Source: Thamnocephalis sphaerospora
Taxonomy: Eukaryota; Zoopagomycota; Zoopagomycetes; Zoopagales; Sigmoideomycetaceae
Direction: 5' to 3'
NCBI GenBank assembly: GCA_003614735.1
Contig: KZ992616.1
Coordinates: forward strand, 1-26,248
Length of the DNA: 26,248 bases
Shown: positions 1 through 8,806 of the stretch, one piece after another
Position numbering within the stretch: the first letter of the stretch is position 1
How the letters are laid out: each line of letters opens with the position of its first letter
Position numbers and translations under genes: made by a program
The notes under the pieces: model-generated
What the model saw: only the letters and a program-made list of their open reading frames with translations
Database searches by the model: none
What the model was told of the DNA's origin: nothing

Positions 1-73
1 CGTAGAAGAGCGCGTGCGCATCATGGCCAAGCGCGTTGGCGTGCACTTTGCGCCGTTCCATCACATTGAATAA
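1..73 (+). CDS. 3' end of an unidentified gene (partial)
   Basis: Frame 2 is open from base 2 to a TAA at 71-73 and encodes 23 residues that end in HFAPFHHIE. Its codons mostly end in G or C, as in the recognisable genes of the window. I cannot name the product from so short a tail. An AATAAA hexamer at 69-74 overlaps the stop codon and could serve as a poly(A) signal, although it would be unusually close. The gene would be convergent with the Mei2-like gene that ends at 648. A chance open frame at the window edge is possible. Confidence 0.35.
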   Translation, partial: VEERVRIMAKRVGVHFAPFHHIE

Positions 74-647
74 ACACGATTAGGGCAAAACTCCCGTTCA
101 TTGGTTGCCGAGACTAGTTAAATAGCAAATACGCCAACAAAAGCAGCACGCAAGGAACACCAGCATGCAGCAGTGGCGGCAGCGACGGTCGTCATCATCG
201 GGACCGCCTTTCGGCGGAGCTCTTGTGCCGACCTAGTGTGCCCGGGAAGCAGGAGACCAACGAGAAAGGGAAGCGGTGGCGCGAAAAGAGGAAAACTGGA
301 ACATGAAGGAGAAGGCCGGCGGCAAGCGATAAGCAACGGCGTGCAAATCGGCTGCGCAATGTTGGCGGTGGCCACGAGACGGCCGCGGCGGTAGCACGCG
401 ACACTTTACAGCGTGGCACCGCGCCTTGATTAGGTCAGACAACAAATGCGAATATAGCGAAGAGTATCAAAAACAGCGCAATCAAAGACTGGGGTCGTGG
501 TGAGAGTATGCAGCAGAGGTGAGCCCCATGCGCGTCTACCCGGCGGTATGCAGTGCGCTAGCAGAGTGCATCCATATGCCGGCAAAAGTCGGACGCGGTG
601 CAGAAGGCAGGCAGTCGACCGTGGGGCACGACGACGGACGCGCGCGC
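74..647. other. Convergent intergenic region
   Basis: This stretch separates the partial plus-strand gene from the 3' end of the Mei2-like gene. It contains only short overlapping open frames of low-complexity composition. I see no convincing gene, RNA or repeat in it. It probably holds the two 3' untranslated regions. Confidence 0.4.
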
Positions 648-2485
648 TTAGATGATATCGGCAAAAGGCTGGAACGACATCTGGCGCGGCGATGGCGACT
701 GCTCGCCGCTGTACGCAATCAGCTCGTCCGCCTCGCGGTGGTGGCGGCGCGACGGGAACACCAGCCGCCGCGGGCTGGGCAGCTCGTTGACCGACTCGTT
801 GCTGGCGTTGTTCAGCCGGGTGACCACTGCACGGTTGGTGGGTGCCGGGAACGGCTCTTCGAGGCCGCGCAGCGGACCGTAGCTGTAAAAGATCTTTGGG
901 CGGTAGGACGGCTCCTTCTCCATGACGCTCGAGTTGCGGAACTTGTCGATAAGCGCCTGCTTGCCCTGGATGTTGGCGTACGAGACGCGGCAGATCTTGT
1001 CCGAGTTGAAGCGGTTCCAGCGGCGGCCGACGTGGTGCATGGCAAAGGTGACCATCGAACGCGAGTCGATAAAGTTGATGAAGGCGTAGCCGACGTTGCA
1101 GTGATTGCGGAAATCCATGCGCAGGTACAAAAAGTCGTATTGGCAGCGGTGCGTTTCGTTAATGGTGTCGATAAGCATCTTTTGCGTGTACTTGTTGGGG
1201 ATGTTGCGGATCATAAAAGTGGTGCGTGGGTCGATGCCGCGGGCGATGCGCCACAGGCAAAGCTCGTTGCCCGACGGGATGGGCCCGTCACGACCAAAGC
1301 CTTTGGGCATGGGCAGGCTCAAATTGGGCTGCACAATGGCCGAGCGTAGTTGGTCCATCGCCGAAGGCGACTTGCCTCCCGATGCGCCAAAGTACATGTC
1401 AGCAAACGCAGCCATTGGATCCTGCTGCTGTTGCTGTTGCTGCAGCTGCTGTTGCTGCAGATGTTGCTCGTTGCTACCGTAGAACGGCTGCTGCGGCTGC
1501 TGCCAGCCAAACTTGTTGGCTCCAGGCAGAGCGTTCACGGCGACGCCGGTCGCCGCGGCAGCGACAGCCGGGTCGTTGGCATAAGTAGAGGGGGTTCGTG
1601 AAAGCGGCATGGGCGATTGCGGGATGGATTGCTGAAGAGGCCAGGGCCATTCAGCCAGATAGTAGATGACGCGCAGGCGGCTTCCCTGTTTATAGGCAAG
1701 CGGCAAGCAACGATGCGACGACGGGCGAGGGACAACAGGCGGCAGGTGTATGAAAACGGTTGGTTGCGAAAAGTGCAGATGACACACAGAATGTTAATGT
1801 AATACAGAGAAAAGAGAGAAAGAGAGAGAGGCGGTCGCCACAGCAAGTAGAAAAGGCGACAGCGAGAATGCGAGAATAGCATGGCCGAGCGAGAGAGAGA
1901 AGGCGACAGGCGAAAAGATGTCACATGCAAGGGGACCCGAAACAACTTGTTAGCGCATCCGTTTGACGAGCCGCCCACGTGCGCGCAAACACCGGCATTA
2001 CTGGCGAGGCGATGCGTGAACAGGGATCCGACAACACGGGGGGCTGCCGAGCACGGATCACCCGTTGGGCAGCCGCCGTCGCCGTCGCCGGCTTGAGCAC
2101 GGGCTGCACGACCAACGTGCACGCACACGCCTCCATTCAGCCATACTCTAACGACACTTGCCTGGAACATGGAGCCATCCAGAAATTCCTTGGCGGCAGC
2201 AGCACCCCGAACATCGTAGTACTCGGCCACGATGACCGACTGGTTGCTGCGCTCGCGCAGCATCACCTCGCGCATAAAGCGGACATGGCCAAACGAAGCC
2301 AGCAGGATCTGCAGGGCACGCCGCTGTTAGTGTCACGAGGCATCCGGATGACCACGGCCACCGCGCGTTGTGGCGATTCGCAGCGGCATGCCGCGCGCGG
2401 CCGGCCTTTGACTTGCCTGCAATCGGTGCAGGTCGTCGTTCCGGTCAAAGCCGGAGACGCAGATGATGCCGTTATCTTCAGACAT
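648..2485 (-). CDS. Mei2-like RNA-binding protein, three exons
   Basis: Proposed exons are 2485-2417, 2308-2162 and 1685-648, giving 417 aa. Residues about 7-82 form an RRM split across all three exons: IICVSGF in exon 1, then MREVML and the helix up to FLDG in exon 2, then SRLRVIYYL in exon 3. A glutamine-rich tract lies at about 149-160. Residues about 228-323 match the C-terminal Mei2-type RRM (RRM_2), with FMIRNIPNKY as the RNP2-like strand and VGYAFINF as the RNP1-like strand. Mei2-family proteins bind RNA and in fission yeast drive entry into meiosis; a meiotic role here is inferred from the family only. Both introns begin GCAAGT after CAG and end in CAG, and both are phase 0. The start ATG precedes the first RRM by only six codons, so further upstream exons are possible. 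The nearest gene upstream is uncertain. Confidence 0.85.
1686..2161 (-). other. GC-AG intron 2 of the Mei2-like gene
   Basis: Exon 2 ends ATGTTCCAG, followed by GCAAGTGTCG; the acceptor reads TATAAACAG before GGAAGCCGC. The splice is phase 0 and restores the end of the RRM (FLDGSMFQ joined to GSRLRVIYY). At 476 nt it is the longest intron proposed here. On the plus strand it contains a GA-rich tract around 1807-1915. Confidence 0.7.
2309..2416 (-). other. GC-AG intron 1 of the Mei2-like gene
   Basis: On the minus strand exon 1 ends TTGCAG, followed by GCAAGTCAAAGG. The 3' end contains a CACTAAC branch-site-like sequence and then CCCTGCAG. Read without splicing, the frame hits a TGA just before that branch-like sequence. 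Removing these 108 nt joins the first strand of the RRM to its first helix in frame. No GT donor nearby gives the same in-frame join. Confidence 0.7.
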
Positions 2486-3016
2486 GGTGTTGGCAGGAGC
2501 AGCAGGTGTAGGCTAGACAAGCGACGAGTGTAAATGAACGTGTAGACAGAATGGATAAGAAACAGCAAAGACGGCCAATAGGCGGCCGGGGCGTACAGGC
2601 GTACAAGCGTATAAGTGTGAGCAAAAAAGAACCGCACGTTGTGTATAGGCGCCGACGACGCAACCGTAGCAGGCGTAGCGTGTAGAGAACAAGCACGTGG
2701 CGAAGTAGGCCAGGAGAGCGTGGCGAAAGGTGGGTAGTTAGGAGAAGGATGAAGGAACAGAAGCGTTGCGCACAAGCCGAGAAAGAAAGGAACGGGAAGA
2801 TTGAAGCGCAATACACCGATAGAAACGCTAAAGACGACGACGGCAGCGATAACGATGACAAAGTAGTGGTAACAGCAGCAGCAGCGGCAACGACGACTAC
2901 GATGGCAGCGGCGGCAACGGCGACAGAATGTAAACGGCGGCGATAGCGGCAACAGTGGAGAAACGTAGGCAGCGGCTTACGCCGGTGGACAACTCAAGCG
3001 GCGAGTAATAAATACA
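2486..3016. promoter_or_regulatory. Upstream region of the Mei2-like gene
   Basis: This region is pyrimidine-rich on the minus strand, with CAG/CGG-type trinucleotide runs on the plus strand around 2873-2943. A long minus-strand open frame across it (2263-2952) is low-complexity Ser/Leu/Cys/Pro sequence and looks like an open leader, not a protein. It probably holds the promoter and 5' untranslated region of the Mei2-like gene; no specific element can be assigned. Confidence 0.35.
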
Positions 3017-3111
3017 GACCGGCAGGCAGACCGGCAGGCAGGCAGGCAGCAGGCAGGCAGCAGGCAGGTAGGTAGGCAGACAGGTAGGCAGACAGACAGA
3101 CAGACAGACAG
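3017..3111. repeat. Compound tetranucleotide microsatellite (GGCA/GACA)
   Basis: About 95 bases are built almost wholly of GGCA units that grade into GGTA and then GACA units, ending in an uninterrupted run of about six GACA copies. The internal order of variants suggests replication slippage acting on an ageing array. It lies between the Mei2-like gene and the rest of the locus. Translations of it are low-complexity and are not genes. Confidence 0.9.
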
Positions 3112-3389
3112 CCGCCGCTGCCGCCGAGCACTCAGCTTTGGCATCCGCATGGCAGGCCAGCGATGGACAGCGCGCGCGCACGAGCGCCGCCAAGCGTCTT
3201 TGGAGATGAGCGGCCCACCGCCTCGATATTGAGCTCCGCACCAGCGCGTACAGAGGCCGACCGTGCATGCCGGCGTGAGCGAAGCCATGGCCGCATCACA
3301 CGACATGGCACCCCATCGACGAAGGCGCGTGTGGTCTGCATGACAGACAAACCGCGGGCGTACACGCCCAACGGCGTGCATCCTCAATA

Positions 3390-3475
3390 CCCATATGTGC
3401 ACAGCGCCATACACCCACACACCGATACGCCCACGTACACGCACGTCCACACGCACGCACGCGTGCATGCATCCA
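3390..3475. repeat. Imperfect CA/CGCA-rich tract
   Basis: This is a degenerate dinucleotide-rich stretch of ACAC, CACG and CGCA units that ends near GCGTGCATGCATCC. It is simple-sequence DNA without a credible ORF. Confidence 0.6.
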
Positions 3476-3931
3476 GGACTGTCTCCGATGCGACGAAGGA
3501 GCGGCGCCCGCTGCTCTCTGCAAGCAGCCCACGCGAATAGCTGTCCGCTCCCGACGCATGCGCAAGCAGACACGCTATCGCACCTGGCTAGCGTAGCCGC
3601 TAGCAAGCGGGTGCACAGCGACAGCCACAGCGATGCGATGGCACCACGTCCACGGGGCCGCTACGGGCCCGGCTGCCCATCACGCGCCCGTCCACCCGCT
3701 GTGCTGCCCATGACCCTCTTCCATACACATCCATAGCCGCTGTGTTCTGTCCCGACCGTCTTACGTCGCTGTGACGCCTGCAAAGACCAGTTTGGCGCGC
3801 GCGCGCGGTTCCCAGTAGGCCCGGAAGAATAGTAGCGACGCATAAGACGGACCATACGGTCGTACAAAAATACGAGGCTCGCACGGCCACTGTTCAAGGA
3901 ATCGCATGTTTCTCGAGGCGCAGGTCACCTG

Positions 3932-4753
3932 TTACGTGGCGTGCGCGTCTGGCGGATGCAAAGGGAATGGCGATGGCATCACAACAGCCTTTGGCACACA
4001 CACGCACTTTGCACGCAGCGTAACCAAAGATGGACATACCGGCGCGGCGTGCGGGATGAGGTGCTGAGCGAATGGGCCATGGTGAGCCGGGACCGCGTGG
4101 CCAACCGTGACGCATGTTGGATCTGCGCGCGAAGCCGATATGTCTTTGTTGGCATTACCATAGCCGGTGCGGCATGCCGACCAGCAAGGTAAAGGGCCGC
4201 GTGCAGCCAGCGCAACGTTTGCCGCGGCTGGCGCGGACAAGGTCGCAGCCAGCATGGTTGCCATGTGCACGCTAGCGGAGCTGGCGCTGTCCGCACACGT
4301 TGCAACGTACGTTGTCTGAGCCACGCTGGCGTCCTTGAGCAGCACACCGTCAGCCTTGGTTGCCCAGCCGCTATTGCCGTCACATTGAGGGTACGATGCC
4401 GAGCGTGCATCCGTGACTGGCACCGCATTCTCCACGGGCTGCTGGCCATTTGTCCCGCGCCCATTGCTTGCCCTCGGCCGTGACGGTTTCTGGCCGCATG
4501 CAGCCGCCGCCGCTATTGAAGCGGTCACGGTGCACCCGAGTGCCAGTGCAAGACCGGTGTACCGGTCCACCGTCGTACGGACGGCACACTGTGGGTCTGT
4601 GACGCATTGCTCCAGCGCGGATGCGATCTGCTGCTGCTGCGGCGGCGGCGGCGGCGGTGCCCGCGTGCCTGTCCACTTACTCGGCAGCTTACAAATGAGC
4701 AGCAGTGTGGCGTGGCATGAGCGGGGCAAGCAAGGCTGCGTCCGCATTAGCAT
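3932..4753 (-). CDS. Unrecognised Cys- and Ala-rich ORF, possible exon
   Basis: A 273-residue frame that I do not recognise. It has a Pro/Gln run (PPPPPPQQQQ) near residue 35, then spaced cysteines (EQC, PQC, LGC, ACG), and alanine-rich segments around residues 160-190. Many of its codons end in G or C, as in the real genes nearby. There is no clear signal peptide at its first Met, and it may be an internal exon of a longer secreted or surface protein: two further open frames lie just upstream (4757-5089 and 4689-5096), but I found no splice pair that joins either one in phase. It may also be chance or a decayed gene. It lies between the Mei2-like gene and TF-A, all on the minus strand. Confidence 0.25.
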   Translation of the reverse strand: MLMRTQPCLPRSCHATLLLICKLPSKWTGTRAPPPPPPQQQQIASALEQCVTDPQCAVRTTVDRYTGLALALGCTVTASIAAAAACGQKPSRPRASNGRGTNGQQPVENAVPVTDARSASYPQCDGNSGWATKADGVLLKDASVAQTTYVATCADSASSASVHMATMLAATLSAPAAANVALAARGPLPCWSACRTGYGNANKDISASRADPTCVTVGHAVPAHHGPFAQHLIPHAAPVCPSLVTLRAKCVCVPKAVVMPSPFPLHPPDAHAT

Positions 4754-5669
4754 ACTTTACCTTACACGCCAGATGTGGCGACCATGAGTGTTCCAGTGCG
4801 TCTGAATGCATGACGATGGACGTGCGCCAAATGCGGCCATCACTGTGCGGCCTGCTGAACATTGGGTCGGCCTGCTGGTCCAGATGACGGTCAAGCAGCG
4901 CAAATGGGCGCTGGTACCGTACGACCGTGTGCAAGGTTGCTCCGCAGGTGCAATGGTCTGCCATCCGTAGACTGCTCCGGGTGGTTGCTGTGCTGCTGAT
5001 GCGGTTGCTATGGCACTCGTGTATGCGGTTGTAGGACAAAGAGCAACTGCGCATGCAAGGCAGCCGTGCGCTTGCCTTTCTTGCAGCACGTAACACGGTG
5101 GATAACAGCTGACTACGACATGCGTTGACAGTGCAGCAGGCAGTTTGCTAGCGTGATGCGCTGACAGTGGCCACTACAGCATTGACGGCTGATTCAGCGA
5201 GAGCCAGTCGCACACAGGCACACACGGGCGGAGGCTAAATGAGGTTGCCAAGAGTTTATGAGTTTATTAGAAACATGCTCACTGGCCATAGTGCAAAAGC
5301 AGACCTGGATGGTCCGCACCATGTTCATGCTGAACGACCAGTGCATCCACACGGGTTGCTGTCAGCTTCATGCACGGCCACCTGCGCTGCCATGCTCAGC
5401 AACGGTTGATGGTTTTACTTGCTGTCCGACACTGCGGCCTGGCTGTCCGGCCATCTTGCTCTGCTTCCCGTTTGTTCAGAAAAAAAAGTGCCCATAGCAC
5501 GACAGCATACATTGACGCGCACACTGGCTTAGGAACGGCTATCGAGACGTGCATGTGCCCAGCCCAAGGCAAGCCTAGCGGAGTGTAAAATGTGCATGCG
5601 CTGTAGGCCGGTCTAGAGCAGAGCAGAGCATGCAAGATGCAGCTGCTATCGCCTCCATCGCGATCACCG
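4754..5669. other. Intergenic region downstream of TF-A
   Basis: Only short overlapping frames are present. No RNA gene or clear repeat was seen. The part next to 5669 is probably the 3' untranslated region of TF-A. Confidence 0.3.
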
Positions 5670-8078
5670 TCATTCGGCAGACTCGATTGAAATGAGCGCA
5701 GACGACAAAAGTGTCGTTGGCAACGACGGCGATGGCGACGGCTGCAGCATGTCTGCCGATTGATACGGATCTGCGGCGGTCTTTTCACTTGCAAACACAG
5801 TTGCAAGCAGCTGAGCTACTATGGTACCGCGGTGCTGTGACACGCGAAAAGTCGCCTGCAGTACCTGGGCGTATGGCTCCAAATGACGCAAAAGACGAAT
5901 GGCAGCTGCACGATTACAGCATGGCCAGTCAAAGCCAAGATGCCCAAGTGCAATGTCGCCCAGTAGGCAGGCCGCAATCTTGACTGGATAGCTCTGAAAA
6001 GCATCAATGCACAGCGCAAGATCGTGCGGTATGCGCCCTGTCAGCATGGCTACCTCTGCAGCTGCCTGTGCCATATTGGCACGTAGCCTTGTGGCGACGA
6101 GGCAGGCGGTTTGCATCACGGCCAGATTATCCTGTGGCTGGCAGGTGGCACGCAGTAGCACAAGACGTGCTTCGCCAAAAAGTATTTGGCTGGTGCGATA
6201 GAGCGAGTGGACAAACACGCGAAAAAACACCCGATATGCCACTAGCATGCGTGTTGCCTTGTCGTCGACGGGTATGGCCAGGAGATGTGAGATGGCCGCG
6301 TCCAGTCGAGCATAGTCCTCACAGCCGTGTTGGGCCGATCCCATCTGCGCCTGCTCGTACTCGATAGCCGTCAGCTTGGCCTGCAATAGGGCGCCTTTGT
6401 TAGCGCTGGCTACGGTGACTGCAGCGGCATAGTCGTTGATTTCCTTCAATAGCTGAACTACACGCTGCGTCAAATCGGTGACCCGGATCAAGCGCACGCG
6501 CCAGTTGATGGTACGTGGCGGATGCATTGCCTCGCTGGGCGACATAGCACTATGCGCAGCTGATGGCAACGGAGACTCGCACTTGGCAGCAGACGCTGGA
6601 TGAACAGCGCTGGATGGTGATGGCACGCTACGTTCCACGTCATCTATCGGAAAGGGAACTTGAGCAGAGCTGGCACCAAGCAGACAAGGCACCATGGAGC
6701 GAATGGCGTTAAAGCGGTCCACCATAAAGCAAGTCCACCAGATCCGCCGTTTTGTTTCTTCTGTTTCCACTTCTGGATCAGAGCCCACAGGCTGGCGCTT
6801 GTCAGCGGTATTTTGCAGTACCATGGTACGAATGCCTCTGTATCGAAATGGTGAGCTTGCGTCACTGTCGCCGCATATTGGCATTACTTACCGGTAGGCA
6901 TAGGCGCGAAACTGCTGTGCCAACGGTGCCATGTCTTCGCCAATGTAGAACATGTCCAGCAGAATGGCAGCCTGTATCTCCGCCAACGAGGTCGGCTCTT
7001 GGTCGGCATGCAGAAAAGTAGCGGCACGCGCAGCCATATGCCAGCCAAACGGACCCAGATGGACAGGCATTTCGTGGATGCAGGGTGAGCGCGACGCGTT
7101 TGCCAGCATAGCAAAGGTAAGTGCCGGAGACACGCGCTTCTGCGCCAGCTTTTGCCGAAGCCAGGTGATGGTAAACGGCGGCATCTGCGTGTTGATGTGC
7201 GTGATGTAGAATGCTAGCATACGCTGAACCAGTCCAGTGGGTAGGTAACTTGGCATAGGCCGCGGCGGCGCTATGTTTGGTGCTGTCGCAGGCGTACTTG
7301 CGGCTGCAATGGATAGAAACGACAATAGCACAGATGGCTGAGTCGACACGATATAATTGTGCCCTGGGCCACTGGAAAGCGCGGCAGCAGCACCCGGCAA
7401 TGCAGCGTGATGCACGTTTGGTGCTGACGATGGCAACACATGAGCCGAAGCGGAGAGAGGTGACTGGCCTGGCGGGCAAGGACCAAGTGACCGCGTGGTC
7501 CCTTGCCCTTGAATTTGCGCCTGCATGGCTGGCAGCACTGGCGTAGACGACGTTGTGGCCGGGTAGCGGATATGGTGCATAAGCTGCTCGCTTGCCGGAC
7601 TGCCGCTGCCTGTATCCTGGGTCATAAGCGTAAACATGGCGGTCGACACATCGGCAGGCAACGCCATCGTCGTTGGCGTGTGCAGCCCGTCAGAGGTCGT
7701 CAAAGTGGACGTCTTTGGGATAATGTCCGCCTCTAAACTATCCGGCGTCTCGGAGGCTGGCGTTTGGTATGTACAAGTCTGACCACGCCGGATACAGTGG
7801 TTGCAGTTGGGACGTGCCCGGTTGCAACGAACTTTGCGCTGCCGGCAGAATACGCAGGCAAGCGCTTTTCGGCCACGTGTGCGTCTCGCTACACGTTTTA
7901 CGGAAGGGCCGAGGTTTAGGAGCGTGTGCAGTAGAGGTGCCACTCGGCGGACGCCAGCACTCATATTCGCCGACAACGACGCCGACGTACTTGACGTGCG
8001 CACGTGCACCGGGGCCGAGATATGCATAAGCGTCGATGTCGACGGCCCAACCATGACAGTTTGGTGCTCACTTTCCAT
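5670..8078 (-). CDS. Zn2Cys6 transcription factor A, two exons
   Basis: Exons 8078-6892 and 6837-5670 encode 784 aa. The zinc cluster has cysteines at residues 75, 78, 85, 92, 95 and 102 (CX2CX6CX6CX2CX6C) and a basic loop CRQRKVRC, after an Arg-rich stretch (KRVARRTRGRK). Such clusters bind CGG-type DNA half sites and act in the nucleus. The fungal-specific middle homology region starts at about residue 283 (LVQRMLAFYITHINTQ) and continues across the intron to ETKRRIWWTCFMVDRF at about 423. No coiled coil follows the cluster, so dimerisation is not obvious. The intron is 54 nt, GTAAGT to ATACAG, phase 2 in an Arg codon. The frame is open further upstream only through a TTG, so I take the ATG at 8078. 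It is a clear paralogue of TF-B and, more distantly, TF-D. The target genes are unknown. Confidence 0.9.
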
Positions 8079-8806
8079 GTATAAGCATGCAAAGTCAGCG
8101 GCTCGGCTTGGAGGTAACGACAAGGCGAATGAGTACGCGGCAGCTGAGCAATGGCGTATAGGCAGCCGCAGTAGTAGGGTAGTACGAACAGGTTATGCAA
8201 CAAGTAAAGGAATTGCGCTACTGGCGGTTCGTGCGTAGTAAGAGGTGGCCAAGACACAGCGGCAGCACGACGACCGGCAGCACGACGGTTAGCCGCACGT
8301 TGATCCGGCAGCACAACCATGGACAGCACGCAGATCCAGCAGCACGCGGGCCGGCTGCACGCAGATCCGGCACTACTATGGGCGGCAGCACGCAGGCCGG
8401 CAGCAAGATAGCCAGCGACGCAGCGACCGGCAGCACGACACTGGCAGCACGGCATTGGCAGCACGGTGGTCGGCCCAACCGCGTGGTCCAGGGCACCCGT
8501 CTGCGTGTACACCCAGACATGCCTCAACAAACGTGCTACTCGGCAACATATACATTGAAATGATCAGACTGCCTGCCTACATAGCGACATGGTCTCGTAC
8601 AAGCAAGCGTCGTGCGAGGTAAATCTTGGATGGGGCGTTGGTGGGTGACTGCATAGCAGCCAGCAGACTGGCCATCACACATGGATGGACGAGTCGAGCG
8701 TGAGAGCACAAGTACATGGATACGGTAGGACAGCAGCAAGAAGGCAGCAAAAGTGAAGAGAATGCAAGCATGAAGATATGCAGGTGAATCGACGAAAACG
8801 GCCGGC
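8079..8806. promoter_or_regulatory. Intergenic region between TF-B and TF-A (TF-A promoter)
   Basis: The genes on both sides are on the minus strand, so this region should hold the TF-B 3' end and the TF-A promoter. Its main visible content is the GGCAGCACG array at 8261-8466. I could not pick out a TATA box or other core element with confidence. Confidence 0.45.
8261..8466. repeat. Degenerate array built on GGCAGCACG
   Basis: About eleven copies of a GGCAGCACG-like core, often preceded by CC or CT and followed by AC, GC or GG, recur at irregular spacings of roughly 10-30 bases. Copies carry substitutions (GACAGCACG, CCAGCAGCACG, GGCTGCACG, GGCAGCAAG). The array lies about 180 bases upstream of the TF-A start codon and about 340 bases past the TF-B stop codon. 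It could be an old minisatellite or a set of regulator-binding sites. Spacing is too irregular and units too short for CRISPR. Confidence 0.75.

Noticed and set aside
519-1349. 276-codon plus-strand ORF
   Set aside because: It lies antisense to the Mei2-like gene, whose C-terminal RRM is unmistakable; it is a shadow frame produced by codon bias.
2263-2952. 229-codon minus-strand ORF upstream of the Mei2-like gene
   Set aside because: Low-complexity leader-type translation; it is out of frame with the RRM exons it overlaps, whose splicing is supported by the domain.
8261-8466. Possible CRISPR array
   Set aside because: Units are about 9 bases and diverged, spacing is irregular, there are no spacers of uniform length, and the genome is eukaryotic.
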